Part shown: positions 10,521-24,700 of the stretch, piece by piece
Layout of the letters: every line of letters begins with the position of its first letter
Position numbering within the stretch: the first letter of the stretch is position 1
Assembly: GCF_038502225.1 (NCBI RefSeq)
Contig: NC_091293.1
Coordinates: 17,282,786-17,346,785, forward strand
Direction: 5' to 3'
Length of the DNA stretch: 64,000 bases
From: Cherax quadricarinatus
Lineage: Eukaryota; Arthropoda; Malacostraca; Decapoda; Parastacidae
Notes under the pieces: generated by a model
Database searches by the model: none
Told to the model about the DNA's origin: nothing
The model's input: the letters and a program-made list of their open reading frames with translations, nothing else
Position numbers and translations under genes: made by a program

Positions 10521-11795
10521 AAGATGTCGGAATGCTGTTCTGAGGTTTACTAGGCGCCCATATGCTGCATCAGTTATTTGGTTGATGTGCGCTTCAGGAT
10601 ATGTGCCTGGTGTTATACTCACCCCAAGATCTTTTTCCTTGAGTGAGGTTTGTAGTCTCTGGCCCCCTAGACAGTACTCCGTCTGCGGTCTTCTTTGCCC
10701 TTCCCCAATCTTCATGACTTTGCACTTGGTGGGATTGAATTCCAGGAGCCAATTGCTGGACCAGGTCTGCAGCCTGTCCAGATCCCTTTGTAGTTCTGCC
10801 TGGTCTTCGATCGAGTGAATTCTTCTCATCAACTTCACGTCATCTGCAAACAGAGACACTTCGGAGTCTATTCCTTCCGTCATGTCGTTCACAAATACCA
10901 GAAACAGCACTGGTTCTAGGACTGACCCCTGTGGGACCCCGCTGGTCACAGGTGCCCACTCTGACACCTCGCCACGTACCATGACTCGCTGCTGTCTTCC
11001 TGACAAGTATTCCCTGATCCATTGCAGTGCCTTCACTGTTATTTCTGCTTGGTCCTCCAGTTTTTGCACTAATCTCTTGTGTGGAACTGTGTCAAATGCC
11101 TTCTTGCAGTCTAAGAATGTGCAATCCACCCACCCCTCTCTCTCTTGTCTTACTGCTGTCACCATATCATAGAACTCCAGTAGGTTTGTGACACAGGATT
11201 TCCCGTCCCTGAAACCATGTTGGCTGCTGTTGATGAGATCATTCCTTTCTAGGTGTTCCACCACTCTTCTCCTGATAATTTTCTCCATGATTTTGCATAC
11301 TATACATGTCAGTGACACTGGTCTGTAGTTTAGTGCTTCATGTCTGTCTCCTTTTTTAAAGATTGGGACCACATTTGCTGTCTTCCATGCCTCAGGCAAT
11401 ATTCCTGTTACGATAGATGTATTGAATATTGTTGTTAGGGGTACACATAGTGCCTCTGCTCCCTCTCTCAGGACCCATGGGGAGATGTTATCTGGCCCCA
11501 TTGCCTTTGAGGTATCTAGCTCACTCAGAAGCCTCTTCACTTCTTCCTCGGTTGTGTGCACTGTGTCCAGCACATGGTGGTGTGCCCCACCTCTCCGTCT
11601 TTCTGGAGCCCCTTCTGTCTCCTCTCTGAACACTTCTTTGAATCTCTTGTTGAGTTCCTCACATACTTCACGGTCATTTCTTGTTGTCTCTCCTCCTTCC
11701 TTCCTTAGCCTGATTACCTGGTCCTTGACTGTTGTTTTCCTCCTGATGTTTTCCTCCTGTATAACAGCTTCGTGTGATATTTGGCTTTCGCTGCA
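10521..11795 (-). mobile_element. CR1-clade LINE copy E, missing both ends
   Basis: A minus-strand ORF2 fragment. It runs from a truncated 5' end at the GT tract (about 11796) to AAGATGTCGGAATG at 10521, where the foreign LINE tail interrupts it, so it lacks its own 3' terminus. Near its 5' end a short duplication (AGGAGGAAAAC twice) is visible. It belongs to the same subfamily as copy F (GTYPEAHINQIT, FRHL). Confidence 0.85.
10530..11745 (-). pseudogene. CR1 LINE ORF2 RT fragment
   Basis: The frame is open across fingers and palm of the reverse transcriptase: KAMGPDNISPWVL, FKKGDRHEALNYRP, LDCKKAFDTVPH, SGVPQGSVLEP (motif B, with a Glu where sisters have Gly), FADD and KEKDLGVSIT. Both ends are truncated, and the frame terminates in the foreign LINE tail. 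The catalytic aspartates are intact. Confidence 0.88.
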
Positions 11796-11820
11796 TGTGT
11801 GTGTGTGTGTGTGTGTGTGT
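11796..11820. repeat. (GT)n microsatellite between copies E and F
   Basis: A short GT tract that again joins a truncated 5' end (copy E) to a CR1 3' terminus (copy F, CCACCTAGTTGTACTCACC). Confidence 0.92.
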
Positions 11821-15315
<3,495 letters not shown>

Positions 15316-17081
15316 ACTCACCTATTTGTACTCACCTATTTGTGGTTGCAGGGGTCGAGTCACAGCTCCTGGTCTCGCCTCTTCGCTGATTGCTACTAGG
15401 TCCTCTCTCTCCCTGCCCCATGAGCTTTATCATACCTCGCCTTAAAACTCTGTATGGTTCCCGCCTCCACTACGTCACTTTCTAGGCTATTCCACTGCCT
15501 GACTACTCTATGACTGAAGAAATACTTCCTAACATCCCTTTGATTCATCTGAGTCTTCAGCTTCCAATTCTGACCTCTTGTGTCTGTGTCCCTTCTCTGG
15601 AACATCCTGTCTTTGTCCATGTTGTCTATTTCGTGCAGTATTTTATATGTCGTTATCATGTCTCCCCTGACCCTCCTGTCCTCCAGTGTCGTCAGGCCGA
15701 TTTCCCTCAACCTTTCTTCGTAGGACAATCCCCGTAGCTCTGGGACTAGTCTTGTTGCAAACCCTTGCACTTTCTCTAATTTCTTGACGTGCTTGACTAG
15801 GTGTGGATTCCAAACTGGTGCTGCATACTCCAGTATGGGCCTGACGTAAATGGTATACAGAGTCTTGAACGAATCCTTACTGAGGTATCAGAACGCTATC
15901 CGTAGGTTTACCAAGTGCCCGTATGCTGCAGCAGTTATCTGATTGATGTGTGCCTCAGGAGATATGCTCGGTGTTATACTCATCCCGAGATCTTTTTCCT
16001 TGAGTGAGGTTTGCAGTCTTTGGCCATCTAAACTATATTGTGTCTGCAGTCTTCTTTGCCCTTCCCAAATCTTCATGACTTTGCATTTGGCAGGGTTAAA
16101 CTCAAGGAGCCAGTTGCTGGACCAGGCTTGTAGCCTGTCCAGGTCTCTTTGTAGTCCTGCCTGATCCTCATCCGATTTGATTCTTCTCATTAACTTCACA
16201 TCATCTGCAAACAAGGACACTTTTGAGTCTATCCCTTCCGTTATGTCATTCACATATACCAAGAACAGCACAGGTCCTAGGACTGACCCCTGTGGAACCC
16301 CGCATGTCACAGGCGCCCACTCTGACACCTCGTCACGTACCATGACTCGTTGTTGCCTCCCTGTCAGGTATTCTCTGATCCATTGCAGTGCCTTTCCTGT
16401 TATGTGTGCCTGATCCTCTAGCTTTTGTAGTAACCTCTTTTGAGGAACTGTGTCGAAGGCCTTCTTGCAGTCCAAAAAAATGCAGTCGATCCACCCCTCT
16501 CTCTCTTGTCTTACTTCTGTCACCTTGTCATAAAACTCCAGTAGGTTTGTGACACAGGATTTTCCTTCCCAGAAACCGTGCTGGTTGTCAATTATACACT
16601 TGTTTCTTTCCAGCTGCTCCACCATTCTCCTCCTGATGATCTTCTCCATGACCTTGCATACTATACACGTTAGTGATACAGGTCTGTAGTTTAGTGCCTC
16701 ATGTCTGTCTCCCTTTTTAAAAATTGGGACTACATTTGCCATCTTCCATACCTCAGGGAGTTTCCCAGTTTCAATTGATGTGTTGAAGATCTTTGTTAAT
16801 GGCACACACAGTATCTCTGCTCCCTCTTTAAGGACCCACGGAGAGATGTTGTCTGGTCCCACCGCCTTTGAGGTGTCAAGGTCACTTAGGAGCTTCTTCA
16901 CCTCCTCCTTGGTTATATGTACGTCATCCAGCACTTGCTGGTGTACCCCCCTGTTCTGATTTCCTGGAGTCCTACTGGTTTCCACTGTAAATACTTCTTT
17001 AAATCTCGTGTTGAGCTCCTTACATACCTCTCGGTCATTTTTTGTGAACTCCCCATCACCCTTCCTCAGTCTGATCACCTG
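15316..17081 (-). mobile_element. CR1-clade LINE copy G, 5'-truncated
   Basis: A minus-strand copy with a complete 3' end (two tail units, GTACTCACCTATTT twice, then the conserved block). It is 5'-truncated just upstream of the RT domain (QVIRLRKGDGE) at a short GT tract. Confidence 0.92.
15396..17081 (-). pseudogene. CR1 LINE ORF2 RT part with one nonsense codon
   Basis: A single reading frame covers the whole fragment except for one TGA at 15888-15890, where sister copies have CGA (Arg of the FRYL motif). This is a CpG-to-TpG type change. Upstream lie KAVGPDNIS, LDCKKAFDTVP, FADD and EKDLGMSIT; downstream lie ILEYAAPVWNP and MNQRDVRKYFF, with the stop at 15396. Apart from the 5' truncation, this is the only coding lesion I see. 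Confidence 0.88.
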
Positions 17082-17221
17082 TGTGTGTGTGTATGAGTAC
17101 TCACCTAATTGTGGTTAGTAGCGATCAGTGAAGAGGCGGGGCAAGGAGCTGGGTGTCGACCCCTGCAATCACAATTAGGTGAGTACAATTAGGTTAGTAC
17201 ACACACACCCACATACACACA
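17082..17221. repeat. Junction of inverted CR1 tails flanked by GT and CA tracts
   Basis: From left to right: a short GT tract (to about 17093); 20 bp of a minus-strand CR1 3' tail (17097-17116); the last 80 bp of a plus-strand CR1 3' end (17116-17198, with GAAGAGGCGGGGC and CGACCCCTGCAAT and two AATTAGGTGAGTAC-like units); and a short CA tract (17199-17221). The 20-bp arms at 17097-17116 and 17167-17186 are inverted repeats with one mismatch. This is where the orientation of the LINE chain switches from minus to plus. Confidence 0.8.
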
Positions 17222-17329
17222 GGACCCTGTACACCGTGTACGTTAGGCCCATATTGGAGTATGCGGCACCAGTTTGGAACCCACACCTAGCCAAGCACGT
17301 AAAGAAACTAGAGAAAGTGCAAAGGTTTG
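17222..17329 (+). mobile_element. CR1-clade LINE copy H, left part
   Basis: A 5'-truncated plus-strand copy beginning right after a CA tract in the C-terminal part of ORF2 (TLYTVYVRPILEYAAPVW, KLEKVQRF). It is interrupted after GTTTG (17325-17329) by the LTR element and resumes at 21280. Confidence 0.88.
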
Positions 17330-17763
17330 TATTACAACCCAGGAGTCCCAAAGGCCTGTTATCCTGGGTGTAAAGGGAGCAAAATAAACACAACAGAAAA
17401 ACTTTTGACTTATATTATCCTTCACTAATTTAGAACAGAATTATGTACACTATATACACTATGTACAACAATAGGCATTAGTGCACTCCACGGTAAGCAA
17501 GACAGAATAGAAGCCACTAGAGAGCAGACCGTGCTTCAACCAGCTCTAGAATGGGAATGACAAGGGCAGACAGACGAGTGGTACCCACATCACCTCTACG
17601 ATTGCCAAAACCATCTTCTCATTGGCTGGAACCTAGGTACTGGTTGAATAATGGGGCCCCATCATCAACCCTTAGTCCCTGGTTCGCTGGTTGGGGGAGA
17701 CAGCCTGTAAATGAGGGTGTGTACATGCACCAATTAAAGGTTATGTACTCTTTGCATGCCACA
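17330..17763 (-). repeat. 3' LTR of the Gypsy-type element
   Basis: 434 bp; on the coding (minus) strand it starts TGTGGCATGC and ends GGGTTGTAATA. It is homologous end to end with the right LTR. Several differences from the right LTR are transitions, including at CpG positions. Confidence 0.92.
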
Positions 17764-17776
17764 CCCCCACCCCGAG
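17764..17776 (-). promoter_or_regulatory. Putative polypurine tract
   Basis: On the minus strand CTCGGGGTGGGGG lies directly upstream of the 3' LTR start. This is the expected place of the plus-strand primer of an LTR retrotransposon. It is G-rich but interrupted by pyrimidines, so the call is tentative. Confidence 0.5.
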
Positions 17777-17844
17777 AAGGCTCAAGATTAGGCTCCCACC
17801 TCCCATTGGTAACCGAGCTGCCATGGCACCAAATAATGGGACCT

Positions 17845-18771
17845 GACTCAAGAAATCGTAATGACACGATTGCAAATAAACCATACCCCCGGCCGGGATT
17901 GAACCCGCGGTCATAGTCTCAAAACTCCAGCCCGTCGCGTTAGCCACTGGACCAGCTAGCCACAATAAGATTCATCCAACTAGGTATATTTCTACACCAT
18001 AGGAAAGTTAGCACAGGCACCTCTGTGACCACAAATGCAAGTTTTTACAGACGAATCTCCAGCTAGCGTGGCCGTGACGAACTCTAGCTCAAGTCCCTTC
18101 ACTGCCGTCAACATGACTCAAGAAATCGTAATGACACGATTGCAAATAAACCATACCCCCCTAACGCGACGGGCTGGAGTTTTGAGACTCTATGACCGCG
18201 GGTTCAATCCCGGCCGGGGGTATGGTTTATTTGCAATCGTGTCATTACGATTTCTTGAGTCATGTTGACGGCAGTGAAGGGACTTGAGCTAGAGTTCGTC
18301 ACGGCCACGCTAGCTGGAGATTCGTCTGTAAAAACTTGCATTTGTGGTCACAGAGGTGCCTGTGCTAACTTTCCTATGGTGTAGAAATATACCTAGTTGG
18401 ATGAATCTTATTGTGGCTAGCTGGTCCAGTGGCTAACGCGACGGGCTGGAGTTTTGAGACTCTATGACCGCGGGTTCAATCCCGGCCGGGGGTATGGTTT
18501 ATTTGCAATCGTGTCATTACGATTTCTTGAGTCATGTTGACGGCAGTGAAGGGACTTGAGCTAGAGTTCGTCACGGCCACGCTAGCTGGAGATTCGTCTG
18601 TAAAAACTTGCATTTGTGGTCACAGAGGTGCCTGTGCTAACTTTCCTATGGTGTAGAAATATACCTAGTTGGATGAATCTTATTGTGGCTAGCTGGTCCA
18701 GTGGCTAACGCGACGGGCTGGAGTTTTGAGACTCTATGACCGCGGGTTCAATCCCGGCCGGGGGTATGGTT
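17845..18771. mobile_element. tRNA-derived 272-bp SINE-like repeat, inverted plus tandem block
   Basis: A block built from one 272-bp unit. The left arm (17845-18160) is 1.2 units on the minus strand, and the right arm (18161-18771) is 2.25 units head to tail on the plus strand. Each full unit has a tRNA-like segment with an exact pol III A box (TGGTCCAGTGG at 18422-18432 and 18694-18704; minus strand at 17944-17954) and B box (GGTTCAATCC at 18201-18210, 18473-18482 and 18745-18754; minus strand at 17896-17905). A tRNA-unrelated stretch of about 200 bp follows. TAATGGGACCT occurs on both sides (17834-17844 and 18772-18782) as a target duplication, so the whole compound block appears to have inserted as one unit into the LTR element. 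It could be a SINE or a mobile satellite. Confidence 0.8.
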
Positions 18772-18847
18772 TAATGGGACCTCCTTGCCTCTCAACCATT
18801 CAACTCTTAGATAGAGCTTAGCTTTTCTCGTGACAAAAAGCCAAACC

Positions 18848-20227
18848 CTAAACTCGGAGCGAGACAGCAGACGGTCGGGCTAACATAGGTCCAAGACATG
18901 GGCGGACAGAATATATAGCTCCTCCAAATGCTTCCAAAAAAACAGAGGAATTTAAGGAGGTGTTCTTTGAAAGGGGTAATATTCCCTCTCTTATAAGTGA
19001 GCAATATGCTCCAGTATCTCTAAAGGTTCTGACTTCAGTTGTTTTTGAGTTTTCCTGAAGGGAAATACGACTCTGACAGTAATAAGGAGCCATCCTTGTC
19101 TCTACTTCTTTCAGGGACATGTTTCTAGGGATATTAGAGATTTTCCCAATGGGTTGGGGCTTGTGGGGGCAGTTGGGACGGATGTGACCTACTTTGTTAC
19201 ACAGGAAGCAGACGACAGGCTTGCCCTTTACTCCCTGCTGACGTTGCAACTGGTGTCGCTCTGGCTGGTGTCTCTCTGGTTACTGTTGTCGAGTTACATC
19301 ATGTTGAGTGGTTTGTCTCTCACCAGGTGGACCATAAGTTGAGAAGCGTGACTCACCAAGTGACTTAGTTGGCTGACGTAGACGTTCTCCCTCCGGCTGA
19401 CACTTCATCCTCCAAGGTTGACGATCTCTGCTCATGCCAGGCTGTTGAAAAGAGAGATGGGACCGCTCGGACAAGGAGCAGTTAGTTTCAAAGGTATCAG
19501 CCAACCTGGCTGCCTCCAGTGCAGTGGTTAAGTCATGATCCTGCAGAAAGACTCGAACCTCTGGTCCCACAGACTCCAGCAGGTTGTCAACCAGAATAAG
19601 CTGCACAAGATCATCGAAGGTAGCAACACCACTTGCTTTATACCAGCTGGTAAAAGCTTTAGTCTGCTGTCACACAAAATCAACCAAGGATTGACCAAGC
19701 TGTCGACTGCCTAACTTGAAGTTTTTCCTATACTTAGCTGGGATACATGTATTCAAAACACTGGTCTTCACCACTTTATAATCGGAAAAATCAGTGTCAT
19801 TTAACACTGACATAAATTCCTGTGCCTTACCAAACAATGCTGTGTGAACCAACGATGCCCAATGCTGTTCTGGCAACCTCAAGGCTCGAGCATGATTTTC
19901 GAAAGCTTCGAAAAATTGTTCTGGTTCGGCCTCATTGAAGCAGGGAACAAGCTGCACTGCTTTCTGTAAACTAAAGTCATTTACTAGTTGCGAAAACTGC
20001 CTTCTTTCTTTTTCCCTATCAAACTCTTCCTTGACAAATGCCTTCTGTTCCCTAGTCTGCTCAAGATTGATTTTTGCCAGCTCAAGTGTCAATGCCGCTG
20101 ATTCACCTTGAGACAACCCTGCTGCACTAGATTGACGATTTTGCTCCATTGATGTATCATCTTCCTCCTGCGAGAACATTGGAGTTTTATTCCTGGCTCC
20201 CGTAGAGGGAGGAGTCTGATATGCCAT
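18848..20227 (-). pseudogene. Gag-protease of the Gypsy-type element, two nonsense codons
   Basis: A single frame runs from MAYQTPPST (20227) to a stop at 18848, interrupted by TGA at 19670-19672 and TAA at 19280-19282, with no frameshift needed. In order it has a charged, helix-forming N-terminal region; a retrotransposon Gag core (FEAFENHARAL, LVHTALFGKAQEF); a CCHC zinc knuckle (CFLCNKVGHIRPNCP, spacing C-2-C-4-H-4-C) that would bind the element RNA; and the start of an aspartic protease with the active-site motif FRDTGA. The frame ends shortly after, where pol should follow. An N-terminal piece in another frame (20187-20375, LTAEQLRLLITDKLRG) may be the original Gag start, implying a frameshift near 20220. 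Confidence 0.85.
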
Positions 20228-20375
20228 CTCCTCTTCCCCGAAGTTTGTCGGTGATCAGTAAACGCAGTTGCTCAGCTGTGAGAGTGCATTCATAATCAAT
20301 GTCAATGGAACGAGCAATTTGCCAACAACGCTGTAGGGACAATTTAGGCAAGTTAAATAAAGTATATGCCAACAC

Positions 20376-20828
20376 CAGATGTCTGACTCGTCTAGGTGGG
20401 ATACCCCAATGTATAAGTTATTTGCTATGCACAGTACGATTGCAGAATACCCCAACGTAACATGTTATTTGGAAAACACGTGTAGCTATGCAGAGTACGA
20501 TTGCAGAATACCCTAACATAACACGTTATTTGCAGAACACGCTTAGTTATGCACAATACAACTGCAGAATACGCACATACGCTTTCAATAGTAAAGCTGT
20601 TTGCAAAATCTTCACATAAGATTGACCGTAGTGAAGCGAGCACACCAAACAAGCTAGTAGTGAGCTGTTGAACGATCATACAATAGCAAGGCTGACCATA
20701 GCAAGGCAATTGACACACAAAGTTTGTAAAGTGTTGGCAAAGCTAATGCAATGCCAGACACAAGCTACACAATGTTCCTGCATTCAGCATCACCCTAGGC
20801 TCAACCAGTGCTCTAAGTCCAGCTCCAG
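20376..20828. other. Untranslated leader of the Gypsy-type element
   Basis: The stretch between the primer-binding site and gag. It contains a degenerate repeat of about 60-70 bp built around TGCAGAATAC and AACACG (20430-20580). No coding frame is supported here. Confidence 0.5.
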
Positions 20829-20846
20829 ATCCCGGACAGGCCCCCA
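20829..20846 (-). promoter_or_regulatory. Putative primer-binding site
   Basis: Directly after the 5' LTR end on the minus strand the sequence reads TGGGGGCCTGTCCGGGAT. The leading TGG matches the complement of a tRNA 3' CCA, and the rest is compatible with a tRNA acceptor and T arm. I cannot name the tRNA. Confidence 0.6.
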
Positions 20847-21279
20847 TATTACAACCCAGGAGTCCCAAAGGCCTGTTATCCTGGGTGTAAAGGGAGCAAA
20901 ATAAACACAACAGAAAAACGCTTGACTTATATTATCCTTCACCAATTTAGAACAGAAGTATGTACACTTTATACACTATGTACAACAATAGGTATTACGG
21001 CACTCCACGGTAAGCAAGGCAGAATAGAAGCCACTGGAGAGCAGACCGTGCTTCAACCAGCTCTAGAATGGGAATGACAAGGGCAGACAGGCAAGTGGTA
21101 CCCACATCACCTCTGCGATTGCCAAAACCATCTTCTCGTTGGCTGGAACCTGGGTACTGGTTGAACGACGGGGCCCCATCGTCAACCCTTAGTCCCTGGT
21201 TCGCTGGTTGGGGGAGATAGCCGTAAATGAGGGTGTGTACATGTGCCAAATAAAGGTTATGTACTCTTTGCATGCCACA
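20847..21279 (-). repeat. 5' LTR of the Gypsy-type element
   Basis: 433 bp; starts TGTGGCATGC (at 21279, minus strand) and ends GTTGTAATA at 20847. It is homologous over its full length with the left LTR and with the solo LTR at 49058-49481. Confidence 0.92.
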
Positions 21280-21720
21280 GTTTGCAACAAGACTAGTCCC
21301 AGAGCTAAGAGGTATGTCCTACGAGGAGAGGTAAAGAGAAATCAACCTGACGACACTGGAGGACAGGAGAGATAGGGGGGACATGATAACGACATACAAA
21401 ATACTGAGAGGAATTGACAAGGTGGAAAAAGACAGGGTGTTCCAGAGATGAGACACAGCAACAAGGGGACACAGTTGGAAGTTGAAGACACAGATGAATC
21501 ACAGGGATTTTAGGAAATATTTATTCAGCCAGAGAGTAGTCAGGAAGTGGAATAGTTTGGGAAGCAATGTAGTGGAGGCAGGATCCATACATAGCTTTAA
21601 GCAGAGGTATGATAAAGTTTATGGTTCATGGAGAGTGACCTAGTAGCAACCAGCGAAGAGGCGGGGCCAGGAGCTTGGACTCGACCCCTGCAACCTCAAC
21701 TAGGTGAGTACAACTAGGTG

Positions 21721-21724
<4 letters not shown>
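21280..21724 (+). mobile_element. CR1-clade LINE copy H, right part with 3' end
   Basis: The continuation of copy H after the LTR element: ATRLVPELRGMSYEE-like sequence, then the ORF2 end broken by stops, the conserved 3' block (GAAGAGGCGGGGCCAGGAG), and two tail units CAACTAGGTGAGTA that run into (CA)n. The reading frame has stops (for example GAGAGGTAAAG where relatives have GAAAGATTAAGG). Confidence 0.9.

Positions 21725-21769
<45 letters not shown>
21725..21769. repeat. (CA)n microsatellite between copies H and I
   Basis: About 45 bp of CA repeat between the 3' end of copy H and the start of copy I. Translating it gives only Thr-His repeats, so it should not be counted as coding. Confidence 0.97.
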
Positions 21770-24700
21770 CCCACTCACACAACCCACTCACTGTTCCCTC
21801 TGCCACCAACCCCCATATCACAAACCTCACCCCAACAGCTGTCCCTTATGGGCATTCTGACCCCACCCCCATCAACACAAACCCCACCTACACCACAGCC
21901 CCATATAGGCCCCCACCAAGGCTCTCGCTCCCCCAACCCCAATATACTTGCATGACCACAATGATAGAAAAGAAACTAAAGGTTTGGTACACAAACGCGG
22001 ATGGAATAACGAATAAACATGAGGAGTGGAATGAAAGAATCAGTGAAAAATCCCCAGACATCATAGCAGTCACAGAAACAAAACTCGCTGAGACAATAAC
22101 AGACACAATCTTCCCAACAGGATATCAGATCCTGAGGAAAGATAGAAGGAGTAGAGGGGGAGGAGGGGTTGCACTGCTCATAAAACACCAATGGGGATTT
22201 GAGGAAATGGAAGGCATGGACATGATTGGAGAAAGAGACTACATTGTAGGTACAATTCAGTCCGGAGAACATAAAGTAGTCATTGGAGTGATGTATAACC
22301 CACCACAGAACTGCAGGAGGCCAAGAGAGGAGTACGAAGAAAACAACAGGGTGATGGTGGACACACTGGCTGAGGTGGCAAGAAGAGCTCACTCGAGCAG
22401 AGCAAAGTTACTGGTAATGGGCGATTTCAACCACAGGGAGATCGACTGGGAAAACCTGGAGCCACATGGGGGTCCCGAAACATGGAGAGCCAAGATGATG
22501 GATGTGGTACTTGAAAACCTCATGCATCAACATGTCAGGGACACAACCAGAGAGAGAGGGAAGGATGAGCCAGCAAGACTGGATCTTGTGCTCACCCTGA
22601 GCAGTTCAGACATTGAGGACATCACTTACGAGAGGCCCCTTGGAGCTAGCGATCATGTGGTTCTGAGTTTTGACTATATAGTAGAGTTACAAGTGGAGAA
22701 GGTAACAGGAACTGAAGGGGACAGGCCAAACTATAAAAGGGGGGACTACACAGGTATGAGAAACTTCCTGCAGGAGGTTCAGTGGGACAGAGAAATGGTA
22801 GGAAAATCAGTAAACGAGATGATGGAATATGTGGCAACAAAGTGCAAGGAGGCAGAGGAAAGTTCTGTTCCCAAGGGAAACAGAAATAATAGGAAGACCA
22901 AAACGAGTCCTTGGTTTACCCGAAGGTGTATGGAGGCAAAAACTAAGTGCAACAGAGAATGGAAAAGGTACAGGAGGCATAGGACCCAGGAAAACAAGGA
23001 GATTAGTAGAAGAGCCAGAAACGAGTATGCGCAGATAAGGAGGGAGGCCCAGCGACAGTATGAAAACGACATAGCATCGAAAGTCAAATCTGACCCGAAA
23101 CTGCTGTATAGCCACATTAGGAGGAAGACAACAGTCAAGGACCAGGTGATAAGGCTGAGGAAAGAAGGTGGAGAACTCACAAGAAACGATCAAGAGGTAT
23201 GTGAGGAGCTCAACACGAGATTTAAGGAAGTATTTACAGTAGAGACAGGAAGGACTCTGGGGGGACAGACCAGATGGGGACACCAACAAGGAATACACCA
23301 ACAAGTGTTGGACGACATACATACAGATGAGGAGGAGGTGAAGAAACTGCTAAGGGACATCGATACCTCAAAGGCAATGGGACCGGACAACATCTCTCCA
23401 TGGGTCCTTAGAGAGGGAGCAGATATGTTGTGCGTACCATTTACCACAATCTTCAACACATCCCTGGAAACTGGGCAACTACCTGAGGTATGGAAGACGG
23501 CAAATGTAGTTCCCATTTTCAAAAAAGGAGACAGAAAAGAGGCACTAAACTATAGACCTGTGTCATTGACGTGTATAGTATGCAAAATTATGGAGAAGAT
23601 TATCAGGAGGAGAGTGGTGGAGCACCTGGAACGGAACAGGAGTATAAATGCCAACCAGCACGGATTCACGGAAGGCAAATCCTGTGTCACAAACCTTCTG
23701 GAGTGTTATGATAAAATAACAGAAGTAAGACAAGAGAGAGAGGGGTGGGTTGATTGCATCTTCTTGGACTGCAAGAAGGCCTTTGACACAGTTCCTCACA
23801 AGAGATTAGTGCAGAATCTAGAGCATCAGGCGCATATAACAGGAAGGGCACTGCAATGGATCAGAGAATACCTGACAGGGAGGCAACAACGAGTCATGGT
23901 ACGTAATGATGTATCACAGTGGGCACCTGTGACGAGCGGGGTCCCACAGGGGTCGGTCCTAGGACCAGTGCTATTTTTGGTATATGTGAACGACATGACG
24001 GAAGGGTTAGACTCAGAAGTGTCCCTGTTTGCAGATGATGTGAAGTTAATGAGGAGAATTAAATCTGATGAGGACCAGGCAGGACTTCAAAGAGACCTGG
24101 ACAGACTGGACACCTGGTCCAGCAAATGGCTTCTCGAATTTAATCCTGCCAAATGCAAAGTCATGAAGATAGGGGAAGGGCACAGAAGACCACAGACAGA
24201 GTATAGGCTAGGTGGCCAAAGACTGCAAACCTCACTCAAGGAGAAAGATCTTGGGGTGAGTATAACACCGAGCATGTCTCCGGAAGCACACATCAATCAG
24301 ATAACTGCTGCAGCATATGGGCGCCTGGCAAACCTGAGAACAGCATTCCGATACCTTAGTAAGGAGTCATTCAAAACACTGTACACCGTGTATGTCAGGC
24401 CCATACTGGAGTATGCAGCACCTGTTTGGAACCCGCACTTGATAAAGCACGTCAAGAAACTAGAGAAAGTACAAAGGTTTGCAACAAGGTTAGTTCCAGA
24501 GCTAAGGGGAATGTCCTATGAAGAAAGATTAAGGGAAATCGGCCTGACGACACTGGAGGACAGGAGGGTCAGGGGAGACATGATAACGACATATAAAATA
24601 CTGCGTGGAATAGACAAGGTGGACAAGGACAGGATGTTCCAGGGAGGGGACACAGAAACAAGAGGCCACAATTGGAAGTTGAAGACACAAATGAGTCAGA

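Larger units (their letters stand above)
17330..21279 (-). mobile_element. Ty3/Gypsy-type LTR retrotransposon, pol-deleted, with GTTTG target duplication
   Basis: A 3.95-kb element inserted in CR1 copy H. Two LTRs (17330-17763 and 20847-21279) flank an interior on the minus strand. The target duplication GTTTG is exact (17325-17329 and 21280-21284). The interior has a primer-binding-like site next to the right LTR, a gag frame with zinc knuckle and protease start, and a purine-rich tract next to the left LTR. Reverse transcriptase, RNase H and integrase are absent, so it would depend on help from a complete relative. A tRNA-like repeat block has inserted near its 3' end. By eye the two LTRs differ at roughly two dozen positions, so this is not a brand-new insertion. 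A solo LTR of the same family lies at 49058. Confidence 0.9.

Noticed and set aside
9337..11795. Treating CR1 copies D and E as one copy split by the foreign LINE
   Set aside because: Their coding details match different subfamilies (D like G, E like F), so continuity is not supported, though it is not excluded.
17880..17960. A functional tRNA gene
   Set aside because: A and B boxes are perfect, but the cloverleaf (acceptor stem and anticodon arm) is not convincing, and the unit repeats as part of a 272-bp element.
21718..21951. Extending copy I ORF2 upstream to a 1,041-aa protein
   Set aside because: The extra 78 residues are CA repeat and linker. Copy A starts at the equivalent of the ATG at 21952.
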